Source of the DNA: Crotophaga sulcirostris
Taxonomy: Eukaryota > Chordata > Aves > Cuculiformes > Crotophagidae
Assembly (NCBI GenBank): GCA_013397455.1
Contig: VYZB01000014.1
Coordinates: 2,171,832 to 2,235,831 of the forward strand
Length of the DNA stretch: 64,000 bases
Direction of reading: 5' to 3'
Each line of letters opens with the position of its first letter. Within the stretch, counting starts at the first letter, position 1. Shown one piece after another: positions 1-16,405 of the stretch. Below the pieces are notes generated by a model, which ran no database searches, was not told the origin of the DNA, and saw nothing but the letters and a program-made list of their open reading frames with translations. The position numbers and the translations under genes were made by a program.

Positions 1-3000
1 TGTGCATATTCTTGATGTTCTTTGCATTGCAAATAGGAACTTGATGTGTCCTTCGAACCCGAAGCTGTCAGCCTTTTCCTGGTGGAGACTTGTTGGGCTC
101 AAAGGCTATGATCTGCCTCAGGTAGGAAAAAAAAACAACCTCCTGAATCCTGGTCCTGGACCTACAGCATGTGCAGCTCTCAGGGCACGACTGGCATGGC
201 CAGCTGCCAGTGGCCCTGGCACTCCCTACCTTTGTACACTGAAGCGCTTGGTGGTCGCAGTTGCTACTGAAACAATCAATACAAGGGCTCACAATTGGCT
301 TTATTTAAATGCAAATTCCTGTTGGTTCATTATTATCACGTTCTGCTGCAACAAATAATCAAACACACATGGCTTGTAGGATCCACCGTGGGGCTCTGAC
401 TGAACACTTTCCTCAGGGCTTTGGCTCAGAACTGCGTTAGCTGCTGGATTTGTTCCTAATAAGCAGCATGGGATTTTTGTCGTGGAAAACATAACCCACC
501 AAACTTCAGAGGAGTCTCAAAAGCCTTTTCTCAAGTGGTTCAAACTAACCTGGAGTCAGACTTCATTACAAAGGATGAAAACTGACCTGAACAATGCAGT
601 CAGTGGAAAAGCCTTGTTCAAGCCCATGGTTGACATCTGCAACCAAATTACTACGAGAGCTTTTTCCAGCATTCACAGGGACAGTGCATTGCTGCTCTCC
701 AACACAGTGCTGGAAACCTTCTTTGTCCTCTGCTTTTGCAGTTGAACTCCCTCCACCTGTGTCCCTTCCCATCTGCAATGGATACCTTTTTTCAAGAGTA
801 AAAGCGCCTTGTCTCCTTTCTGCAAGGCTGGACCCTCAACCTGGCTGCATTCAGTGAGCTGGACTGGAGCTGTTGGCAGCCCGGTGAGCAGATGAATGGT
901 TGCACACAAACCAGCTCAGCTGTTCTGTAGCAGAGCTTTACTGACAAATCAACCCTTCAAGATGCTGTCTCCTGTCCTTTCCTCCTGTGTTCCCACAGCT
1001 TGATGGCAGTGCAGGAATTGCGGAGCATGGTGGGAAGCAGCCCCCATGGAGTGGCTGTATCTGGAAAGCTGTGGCTGATTCTGGCTCCCCTGATGTTAGT
1101 ATGATGTCAGCACTCCAATGTGGAATCGGAGAATGGCATTAGTTCAAGGAACTGCACAAGCTTAAATTACGAGAGCGAATGTACAACTTTGGCATGCGAA
1201 CTAAATCCAGGGAAAGGTGGCACAAGCGAGGCACGAACGTGTGTGTCTGGAGTGCCACTGGCAATCAGTTAAACAAACAGAACTCACGAGGTGACATAAA
1301 CTGAAGATAAAACCAATGTGAACATGGGATGGGGGACGATAACCTGACGTTACTGCAGGGCTTAAAGATAGCAGAAATCCTATTCCTTCTGTTTGGATGT
1401 GGAAATTGAAATAGGCAGTTAAAATGATAGTACAGAAAAAAAGATGGCCAGCTCAAGGCTCAGCTGCCCTGGACCCCTCAGGGTTCCCACTCTTTGGAAA
1501 GGACCACGTACCACTTTTTCTGTTTTCAGGAGAGCCATCAACAGCTGCTCTGGCTGTGCTGTGCGCAACCAGCTATGGATTTTGGGAAGCGTTGCCTTTT
1601 CCTGCAGCTGCCCAGCATTTGATCCCACTACTATGCAATGCAGCTGAGGCCAAGCTGCTGCTGCTGCAAGCCTTGAAATTGTAAAAGGTAAAAAATTGTA
1701 AAGGTAAAACTGCTGTGACTTTCTTGCCAGGCTTTAGCCTAAAAAGCTTTGTCAAGAAGCTCTGCAGGTTCTGCCTGGATCCTCCTTTGCAAGACATAGG
1801 CTGGGATCAGCAAAAGACCAAGGCAAGTCACGATCTTTACACGTCTTCAAAATTTGTCTCTAGTGCAATTAGCATTTTCTAGATAATGCTGACATCTCAA
1901 CTAACATTCGTACTGGAATAATCTGCTGGCAGCACAGTGAACGTGAACGCGCACTTTGCTCTGGTAGGACATGTGCGCTTGAGTTTTGAAGATCCTGATT
2001 TTTTCACCTACCAGAGCAGAGGACACCAGGATCTGAAGTACTGGGCTCCCTCAGGGTGATATCGGTGGTCAGAGTAAAGTGAAAAACAAAAGCTCTGCGC
2101 ATACCTTGCAGCACACTCTGAATCTTTACCAAGACTTATATTTTCCTCACATTTCGGGTGTTTTGTTGCTCTTACGAGCAAGAGCAGCAAGATTTCTCTT
2201 GAGTGAGTGAAGCCTACACTAACCTTCTTTTCCTGAATAAGTTTCTATTCCCTTCCACTTACCATTAAAATGACACATGGGAATACATAAGCTGAGTGGG
2301 GACCCTGAGATTTATTTCAACAAGCTTTGACATAGTTAATTAAAGCCAATACGAGCCAGAGCTGAAGTCTTCCTGGCTCCCTGTACTGTATCTGGTATGG
2401 AACAGATCTGAAAAACTGAGAGGTCACTGCAGTGCTGAAACATCTGAATGGTGGCCTAAATTAATTAAAATTTTATCCGAAGCGATATGTGCGTGAAGAC
2501 ACAAAGTACAGAAGCAACAGCTGACCAGATGGTAACCACACTAGGGTTCTCTTTTATTACTCACACTGTTCTAAAGGAAGCAAAGATCAGATTTTTCTTC
2601 TAATTAGCGCTGTCTGAAATTTTTACACCCAAGCTAAATATCTGCTACTTGGAAATAGAAAAAAAAATCCAAACCATCTTCCTGTACGTAGTGGCAGAAA
2701 CCCACCAATCACTAGGTTGTATGTTAGCTTTTGGAGCAGTCCAACAGAGAATATCAACAGACCCTCAGGATCGTGGCCGAGGAGCCTGACCTAGGGCAGA
2801 TGCCAGCCGTTCAGACAGGAGATCCTCTGCGATCTACCAAGGAGGAGTGGGCATGTGAAATTCCACCCTGTCCCACTGCTGCAAGGGAACCTGAACATGG
2901 GGATCATTCTGTGGGTACATCAACCTGTCAAGGTTACTTCAAGCATAGCAGTCACAACACACACAGGTGATAAGTGGATTCTGTTGGCACATGCTGTGAC

Positions 3001-3681
3001 ATCCCACAGCTCACAGAACTGTGTCATGGCCTTTGGGAGGAAAAAAGGAACCCCACGCCCAGCCAAGCTAGCAGGGTAAACAGCGGCTGCAGCCAGAAAC
3101 CACGTGCCAGCAGTAGGGCAGCAGCCTACCTGAAGCATTTATTCCTCAGCACAGCTTTGAAGAAAGAAATCATAACCCCACAGTATTCAATAAATTGTGT
3201 CAAACTGCAACAGCATCTTCCCCTGTTCCTCCCCTCACTGACATCTGCAGTCTCACAGAGGAAGTAATTCCAAGTGTGACACTTCGCTAACGTGCTGGCT
3301 TTCTTTCCAACACCCAGCAAAAATATCATTTTAAAGGAGAGGCTACTTCAGTTCAGCGTGTTCCAAAAGTTACAGCCCTCACAGTTTTTGTGGTTATATT
3401 ATTGTTTCACCACAGTAATTGTCATCCTTATTCCTTCTCCCTAAAGCTGTAACCCCCTTGTAACCAGAGTTTGTCCCGTCTGGCAGTGCACAATCTCAAC
3501 TAAAACTTTACTCTTACGCAACTGACTCTTTCCACCTTTGATTCAAGTACAAAGTCTTAAAAAACCAAGCACCAAATCGTCATCAGATCTCTCTGCTCAC
3601 AGATCTTGATCTTCAATACTGAAGACGCAGGTAAGTAAAGGAAGGAAGTATATTACATGAGATCACCGACTTTATCATACA
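1..3681. other. Gene-free flank; probable 3' side of a neighbouring gene
   Basis: No exon with convincing protein similarity, RNA gene or CR1 end is visible. ORFs here are short and lack recognisable motifs. From human 3p14 order (recalled, not computed) ATXN7 lies next to PSMD6 in tail-to-tail orientation, so part of this stretch could be ATXN7 3' UTR or flank. Nothing in the sequence proves it. Confidence 0.4.
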
Positions 3682-3687
3682 TTTAAT
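3682..3687 (-). promoter_or_regulatory. PSMD6: Candidate PSMD6 polyadenylation signal (ATTAAA)
   Basis: On the minus strand the first common signal after the stop is ATTAAA at 3682-3687, about 180 bases downstream, which predicts a short 3' UTR. A canonical AATAAA occurs further on at 3138-3143. Signal use cannot be shown from sequence. Confidence 0.4.
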
Positions 3688-3868
3688 AAATGAACTGGGA
3701 TCCATACATCAAAGAGAACATTGTTTACATAATGAAGTGGTAAGTAAAAACACTACCTCTCTTGCTAGTCATTTTTTACCTACAGTAAACCAAGTTATAC
3801 AATATATTTATAGGTTACTTCCAAAATGTTTTAGACACCTAAATTTTGCATTCCCTTGCAGTAAAAAA

Positions 3869-8466
<4,598 letters not shown>

Positions 8467-8979
8467 CTGAAAGAAAGGCCAGAAGGCTTCTGTCACTGAT
8501 TGCTCCAACAAGCGCGTACCTGTTTTCCAGAGCACAGCACTGACAGACAGCACAGCTGCTCATCTGGCACCTGTTCAGTCCCAACGTGAGGGAGATGGTA
8601 TTTCAGCAGGCCTTCCTTACTTTGTGCTGACTCCTTCCTATCACCACTCTCCTTACACCTCTTCCCTCACTCTTTATCTGATACCGAGCACAGGATACCC
8701 CAATGCTCAACTCCTTTTCAAACACCAGCACAATGCTAAGAGTGGGAAAAGCTGGGGACAGGACACCCCACTGACCGGTCCCAACCCCCTCCCTGCTGCT
8801 GTCCCTGCCTCAGGGGTGGGCTGATGCTCTCCACCTCTGAAGTGAGTATCCCTCACCCCCTCACAACCTCCTCCCCATTTATCCCCAGGGGATAAATGAA
8901 CACAGCCAAACCCATACATGCAGGCCTCTGGATTGACAGACAGGCTGACAGAGCTGCTGCTAGAGGCTCCCCTAGCTCC
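8467..8979. other. PSMD6: Proximal part of PSMD6 intron 1
   Basis: This stretch lies upstream of PSMD6 coding exon 2. I looked for an exon encoding the conserved N-terminal segment on the minus strand and found none. It becomes C-rich on the plus strand toward the minisatellite. Confidence 0.6.
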
Positions 8980-9558
8980 ACGTAGGTCAGACAGGACCCC
9001 CCCACCTCCCCCTTCCCCTCATAGGACAGACAGGACAAGGCCCTCACCCTCTCTCCCCCACAGGACAGACAGAAACCCTTCCCCCCGAAGGTCGGACAGG
9101 CCCCTCATGTAGGACAGACTGGACCCCCCTTCCCCTCACAGGGTGGACAGAACACCTCCCCCGACTCCAGGACGGACAGAACTACCCCCGTCCCTCCGCA
9201 GGACGGACAGGCTCCCCCTTCCCTTTGCCCCGGAGAACGGACAGAACCCACCCCACAGGTTGGACAGGGCAGCCGCCCGCCTTCTCCCCGCAGGACTGAC
9301 AGAACCCACCCACACCTTCTCCCCGCAGGATGGACAGAACCCACCCACACCTTCTCCCGGCGGGACGGGCAGAACCCACCCACACCTTCTCCCCGCAGGA
9401 CGGACAGAACCCACCCACACCTTCTCCCCAAAGGATGGACAGAACCCACCCACACCTTCTCCCCGCAGGACGGACAGAACCCACCCACACCTTCTCCCCG
9501 CAGGACGGACAGAACCCACCCACACCTTCTCCCCGCAGGACGGACAGAACCCACCCAC
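8980..9558. repeat. 35-bp GC-rich minisatellite in PSMD6 intron 1 / 5' region
   Basis: Seven complete units with an exact 35-base period begin with AGAACCCACC at 9301, 9336, 9371, 9406, 9441, 9476 and 9511. An eighth begins at 9546 and runs into the gap. From about 8980 to 9300 the same GGACAGACAG and GGACGGACAG cores recur in diverged units of irregular length. Units differ by single bases, such as GGATGG for GGACGG. The minus strand carries three G runs per unit. Because the period is not a multiple of three and the unit has few stop triplets, long ORFs arise on both strands; they are repeat artefacts. Confidence 0.93.
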
Positions 9559-10273
9559 NNNNNNNNNNNNNNNNNNNNNNNNNNNNNNNNNNNNNNNNNN
9601 NNNNNNNNNNNNNNNNNNNNNNNNNNNNNNNNNNNNNNNNNNNNNNNNNNNNNNNNNNNNNNNNNNNNNNNNNNNNNNNNNNNNNNNNNNNNNNNNNNNN
9701 NNNNNNNNNNNNNNNNNNNNNNNNNNNNNNNNNNNNNNNNNNNNNNNNNNNNNNNNNNNNNNNNNNNNNNNNNNNNNNNNNNNNNNNNNNNNNNNNNNNN
9801 NNNNNNNNNNNNNNNNNNNNNNNNNNNNNNNNNNNNNNNNNNNNNNNNNNNNNNNNNNNNNNNNNNNNNNNNNNNNNNNNNNNNNNNNNNNNNNNNNNNN
9901 NNNNNNNNNNNNNNNNNNNNNNNNNNNNNNNNNNNNNNNNNNNNNNNNNNNNNNNNNNNNNNNNNNNNNNNNNNNNNNNNNNNNNNNNNNNNNNNNNNNN
10001 NNNNNNNNNNNNNNNNNNNNNNNNNNNNNNNNNNNNNNNNNNNNNNNNNNNNNNNNNNNNNNNNNNNNNNNNNNNNNNNNNNNNNNNNNNNNNNNNNNNN
10101 NNNNNNNNNNNNNNNNNNNNNNNNNNNNNNNNNNNNNNNNNNNNNNNNNNNNNNNNNNNNNNNNNNNNNNNNNNNNNNNNNNNNNNNNNNNNNNNNNNNN
10201 NNNNNNNNNNNNNNNNNNNNNNNNNNNNNNNNNNNNNNNNNNNNNNNNNNNNNNNNNNNNNNNNNNNNNNNNN
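9559..10273. other. Assembly gap (715 N)
   Basis: The gap follows the minisatellite directly on its left, and GC-rich unique sequence resumes at 10274. The missing PSMD6 first coding exon, its start codon and the promoter are best placed here, since they occur nowhere else nearby. The N count may not reflect the real size. Confidence 0.95.
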
Positions 10274-13200
10274 CAGCAGGGCGAGCGAGGAAGCCGTGGG
10301 GCTCCTGCAGAGGGCAGCGTCCTTGGGTGCCCAGGGCCTCCCCGTGGGGTGCAGGTTCCCACCCACCCAGCCTGGGCCTCGCTTGCTTGCCCAGCTGGGC
10401 TCCTGCAGACCCTTTTTTGGTTTTAAATGATGCCTTTTGCTGGAATTGCTTTTTGAACACAACTCTTTTTGCTGGCGCCTCAATTTTGGGATTGGGTTTT
10501 AATCAAGGTCTTGGGAGAAACTGTTCCCTCAGCAGTTTTGGCCCAGTGTGTTCCTAACATTGGCTTCCATATTTTGGGCATTAATTATTTAGAAGTTTGC
10601 TGGAAGGAACTTGTTTGGTTCACTTTTGATAAGTGCTGATGTTTGTTACGTTGATTCTGATTTTTTTTCCTCCTTCATCTAAGTCGCCTACTTGCTGTTA
10701 AAGTGCTCTAAAATAAAATAAAGGAGAATCTGTGGTTTAGGTCGGGCAGCTCCTTTGTTTCTTTTGGAGCAGTCTTTTTTTGTGTGTCTTCTGGTTTGTT
10801 TTTGAGTTGCGATCTCTTTTGTATTCATTGTGCAGTAAGGAATTGTTTTGGTGCTTTGCAGAGAACTGCACGTTCATCTTTTGCAGCAGTGTTTATGTTA
10901 TTTGCCTGTTGGCCTTTGCATTTGCTCAGAGACCTATTAATTCTTTTTTTTTTTTTTTTTTTATGGCAGACACTTTTAGATCTCCTGCCTATTTTTTCTT
11001 TTGAATCTTGTCCCCAGCTGTATTTCCTGGGCAGCCTGCTCCAGAGTGCTGTTTGCTCTTAGTGAGCCCTGTTTAGTAAGAAAAGGATGGTTGTTTGTTT
11101 ACTGCTAATAAGGCTGAGGTTTCACACGCTCAGGCACTGCACATGCAGGTGAACATTACTCAGGTGAGCAGCCAAGCTGGGTTTAGCTCCCAAAAATTGA
11201 AAAAGAATTAAAACCGAAATTAGCTCCAACGTCCAGTTATTGCAGCTGGTCTCTCCGTTGTTGGGTGGGAGGTGGAAAGTATGTGAAGCTCCCTTTGTAA
11301 GGAGGTTACCTGGCTGTCACCTGAATGCTGTTCCTAATGCCCAGTAAAGACTGATTTGCAAGTACAGCTGGAGATGTGTCTCTTCCAGATTTCACATGAT
11401 TCCTAGCTATTTCCACTCTGGCCATTCTTCCTGTCCATAGAAATACCCACGCCCTGTCAGTGCCACTGCCTTCTTGATAGCCACAGTCCATGGTGGCACT
11501 GAAAGCCACAGAAAACCACATTCCATTGGGTGCTGTGGGAGAAAAAGTTTTCCATTCTCCTGTTCCTGCATTTGCTGCTTTTTAATTGGCACCAAAGTAA
11601 GTTGCTAGGTGTGAGAAGAGTAAGGGAGCAGAATTTTCATTTTATTGGGTTTAGTTATTTCTAAAATATGTTTTGTTTTGTAACCAGATGAAATAGTAGT
11701 TAAAAAAAAAACACTAGCATTTATTGCCTGTAAATATTTGCCCACATCTTCATGTTTATGTAAATTTAAGCAATAACTGGGAATGGGAGCTGACTACACA
11801 CACGAGACGTTCGCTGCTAAACATGAAAGGAAATTCAGAGAGAATATTTATATCTCCCATATTTATATGAAGAAATAAGTCCTTGTGATGACCCAAATTC
11901 TCACATACCCTTATGGCATTCAAAAGGATCCAAAGGAATAATTTGTTTGTTTTTTTTTTCAAAGTGACCCTCAAATGGTCCTTCCTTCCCTGCAAGACAT
12001 GTCAGGGCTGCGAGGAGCCCTGTGCTGGCTCCTTGTGCCTCTAATGATGCTGTGTGACATCAGAAGAGTGACAGTACAGATGTGCTGTGGGTTATTTTAA
12101 TGGTGTAATGCAACCTGCAAGTGGGTGCCATCCTGATAGCAGCTGGCAGGAACTGCTCAGCACCTCCCTACGGCTCCGCACCTGCAAAACACTGACCCAG
12201 GAGTGGCTCTGGTGGCATCCAGGGCATCCAAGGAGTCCTCCTCTGCTGGGTGCTGATTTTGGAGGAGGCCAGGTTTGTCAGCCCCTGTAGCCATGTGGTC
12301 ATGCTTAAAACCAGCAAAATACCAAGTGATCCTGCAGCTCCTGGGTGTGAGTGGAGCAGACAGGTCGATTTCCCCCTGTAGCAGAGGGCTCCCTTGCCCA
12401 GGGCGATGTGGAAGATGGAGCAGACCCCACACTCCTGCAGCAAAACTTGTGCACGCTGGGAGGGTCTGATGCTCCTTGCAGGGCCTCGACTGGTACCCCT
12501 GACAGTCTTAGGTGATTGTGGGCACCCCAGGTAACACCACCCTCCCAGGTAACGTTTTTGCAGCCATGGGAGGCCACAGACAGAGCTGGAAGTGCAAATA
12601 GATATTTCCAGACCTCCTCCTTCCCCAGTACTAGCTGTTACAAAATGTTACCCAGAGCAAGGGGGCTTTTTGTGCCCCTGTGTGAGGTTGCTCCTTGTGT
12701 CCCAGTCAGCCCTTTGCCCTCGGGCCTGTGCCCAGGCCACCCCATGTCCAGCAAGGCACATTGGCTGCAGCGTGTCTGACTGCAGCAGAGTGCCACAAGG
12801 TGACAGTGTTTCAGAGCAATAACTGTGCATTGTCTCTGTCTACTGGGTGTTTGGTTTGCTGGGCTTTTCCTCCAGGGTGCAAAGTGATGCTTCGATATCG
12901 TTAAATGCCAAGTGAAAGCTTTAGGGACCACCAGCCTTCTGCAGGGGCACCGCTGGGACAGACCCCCCAAAACCTGTCGTGTCCTCTCCCCAGCCCCTGC
13001 CTGGTGTCCAGGCTTCTGTGCCTGGTCAGATGCTGGCTGGCTGCTTGCAGGGAGCTGTTATGGCAGCGTCAGGATATGAGCAATTTCCTTGTAAGTGCTA
13101 TCGATGGAGCCAGGGATGCTGGCTGTCACTGCTCCCTCTGCTCATCCAGCCCCTCTGGGTGTGATGCCCCCCCCTCCCTCCCAGATGGCAAAGAAAAAAG

Positions 13201-15967
13201 CTCCCATCAGCTCAGGGTCCATGACACTTGCCAGCAGCAGGTCACAGAAGTGCTCTGCTTTCTTTTCCAAGGAGGTCCTGTAGCACTACCCAGCAGTTCT
13301 GGACTTCTGAGACAGGGACCACCCTGGCACTGTGAGCATCCTCCACCAGCAGATTGGGATCAGAGCAGAGCCTGGGACTGAATCCAAGTGTTGCTGAACA
13401 GCTTTAATTCCTGTGAAGGGTTCTGGGAGCTGGTTGATGTGTCCATGCTCTAAGGAAGAGCTCTTTGTGCACAACCATCACACCACGAGCTGCAGGCTCA
13501 GCTCGGTAATACCAGTTACATTTTCTTACCTTGCTGTCATCCTCAGGTGTCTTCAAGGCTGACGCATTTGTTTCATTTGCAGGACTGTTTTAGCTTAACT
13601 TTGGAAAAGATGGCACTTCAGTCACATCTGACTTCCTTCTTCTTCCTTCAGCAATGGAAATGTTGCCAGTGATGCTCACATCTGCCCTAGAGCTGCACTA
13701 GATAAACCCACAGACCTTAGGTATTGATTTCTTCCAAATAAGCTCCTAGAAGTGATCTGTTTTCATAAGTAATTATTGTTGGCATAGATATGGCTCTCAT
13801 CTCTGCAAGTCTGGCTCTCGGGTATTATGGTCTGTGTTAGCAAGGAGTGAAAGGCACAGGGTTGAGCCCTCTGCCCATGCAGCTCCCCTGCTGGCTGGCA
13901 TCAGACAAGCCCTGGCACAACTGCAAGGGCAGGTAGAAAATGCCCTTGGAGTGGGATTTCTGCATTGCTTGACCTCCCTGGTGTTGTTTTGTCACCCTCT
14001 CTGTATTTCTAATTGCATCTGATCAGCCAGGTATCTGCTTCACAGCAATTAGTGTCTTTTATTTGTTTACTTGTCTATTTTCAAATCAATAAATCCTTCC
14101 TCACTAATGCATCACGATGCTGTGAAGGACACTTTGCATAGTTCCCAAATTAAGTCTTTTACAGCACTGAAGTCTGTTAATTGGGGTGTTCCAACAACCA
14201 GCCATGTTAGAGGGAGTTTATTACCCTGGGAAGATAAGATGAAACTGCATCATTAATTAGAGATCTGCAAAGCTATTAATATCTACTGGCCATGAGAAAT
14301 CAAACTGGCAGGTGGGGATGGGATGGCAAGGAGCCTCTTCCTTCACCCGCACCTGTGGCAGGCAGAGTGCAGGGGATGGTGACTGCATGCTGCTGCCTGA
14401 GGCTGGATTGATGTGACACCACTGCTTTGGGAAATCTTGGGGGGGAAGCTCTTTCCGAATGGGGGAGAACCCACTTTGGTGCCATGAAAACACATGGGAA
14501 GAGACAGCTCCTGATGAAATGACTGTAATGGGGAGTGCAGAGATCCCTGCTGGCACAGCGAAGTGGAATTCTGCACAGTGTCTGCCCCGTCATCAAACCA
14601 AGAGACACTGAAAATATGATTGTAGAGATGCATAAATGTACATGCATGCAAATGATTTGTGCTTGAGCCTTTTATTTTGGGCCTGTGTTCCAGCCCCACT
14701 GCTTTTGATGCAGACTGATGGATGCAGGCATTGAATGCCCATATGAAATGGCAGGCTGCGAGCCCAAATTTCAACGTCAGGTCTATGTACTGCGTCTTTC
14801 CTCCTAAGGACAGATTTACTTAAAAAAATTGGTACTCTAGTCCAACCCACTGGTGCATTTGTTTCATACACAGCAGCAGCACCCAGGATATAACCAGTGT
14901 TTCTTGTGACAGACAGTATGACTATTGTCACAGACTGCTGCTGCATCTGGCCCTCGCTTCCCCACATGGAGCACACATATTGATGCCTCCTCTAGACTCA
15001 TGTGACAGTTTTGGGGGTACCATCCACGGGGTAAGGTCTGCTGCTTTTTATGGCATCCTACTGCATGTAGAAATCCACAAATCTTTATTAAGCTCTGTCA
15101 GCTCCAGCTGTTTGTCTGTATCTGCCTTTGGTTTTTAGGTAATTTGTGCTGTACACTTTCACCACATGATTGCTTTTATTGTATGCAGTTCCTTCTGCTG
15201 GGTGCTTCTCTGTTGACTATGATTACTACCACATCAACTGAAAATGCTCCTGTACTGTGTAATTAACTTTATCTGCTTTGCTACAATGCCTCTTGCTGGT
15301 AATTACACACACTTCAGCTCTTTCACTACGTTTCTAAGACTTTAAGAAGTGCTGAATACTCTTACCCATTCTCTGTCCAAGGTTTTTACATGTCTACAAT
15401 TATATCTTTCTCCTTGCAACGATCCTACTGTAATCTGGATATTGATTATAGAACATACAATGCAATCTTTAAACAGACCATCTGTTTGGAATTCATTGGG
15501 GTTTACATGTGCTGGTAGCAAAAAGCTTATTTAAATCCTCAGGTTGTTGTCTGGTTGAGGTGATTGTTATCAATTTACTGAGACAATTTGAAATGGAGAG
15601 CAAGGGTTTTGAAATCTTTCAGTCCTCTGGGGAGTTACTCCACTGTCCTCCTCCTCAGCCTTGTCAGCCTTCCCTGTGGTGCCTCAGTGACTTTTGTCCT
15701 TTGATGATTTCTTTAAGCCTCTTTTTCTACGGCAATAGTCTCATGCGATTATTCCCTCTGCCCGTCAGCCTATGTTTCTGTGCTCTAATGCATTCGAACC
15801 CCTTGGTCAACCTAAACCAAATCTGACAGATGTCATGAGCTCTCGACAACATCCAATTCCTTGAGGTATATGCAGGTCAGACAGGGCAGATCCAAACTGG
15901 AAAGGATCAGCCATTCTGGCTCATCCCCCATCCTGCCCTGCAGTGCCCATATCCCAGCAACCTGTGC
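10274..15967. other. Intergenic DNA upstream of PSMD6
   Basis: The first 150 bases are GC-rich and look like the edge of a promoter-associated GC island. The rest turns AT-richer, with a run of 19 T at 10944-10962. No coding exon is recognised on either strand; ORFs up to 158 codons around 12.2-13.4 kb have no family motifs. In mammals a divergent non-coding RNA starts near the PSMD6 promoter; one could exist here but nothing in the sequence shows it. Confidence 0.6.
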
Positions 15968-16405
15968 TACGAAGATCATCCGAGGGCTGAAGAACCTCTG
16001 CTATGAGAACAGGCTGAGAGAGCTGGGGTTGTTCAGCCTGCAGAAGAGAAGGCTCCATGGAGACCTTAGAGCAGCCTCCCAGTAATGAAAGGGGCTCCAG
16101 GAAAGCTGGGGAGGGACATTTTACAAGGGCATGGAGTGACAGAATGAGAGTGAATGGCTTTAAATTGGAAGGAGGAGATTTAAATTAGACATTAGGAAGA
16201 AATTCTTCACAATGAGGGTGGTGAAGTTCAGGCACAGGTTGCCCAGAGAAATTGTGGATGCCCCATGGCTGGAGATGTTCAAGGCCAGGTTGGATTGGGT
16301 CTTGAGCAGCCTGGTCTGGTGGGAGGTGTCCCTGCCCATGGCAGGGGGTTGGAACTGGATGGGCTTTGAGGTCCCTTCCAAGCCAAACCATTCTATGATT
16401 CCATG
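15968..16405 (+). mobile_element. CR1 LINE 3'-end fragment
   Basis: The order of phrases is that of the CR1 3' region: ATCATCCGAGGGCTGAAG, GAGCTGGGGTTGTTCAGCCT, GAAAGGGGCTCCAGGAAAG, GAAGAAATTCTTCACAATGA, then the terminal CATTCTATGATTCCATGA. Only the end of the second ORF region and the 3' UTR remain, the usual 5' truncation of CR1. Several indels and stops show it is inactive. Confidence 0.92.

Noticed and set aside
9105..10483. Several ORFs of 366-451 codons on both strands
   Set aside because: They run through the N gap and the 35-bp minisatellite, and their sequence is the repeat read in several frames.
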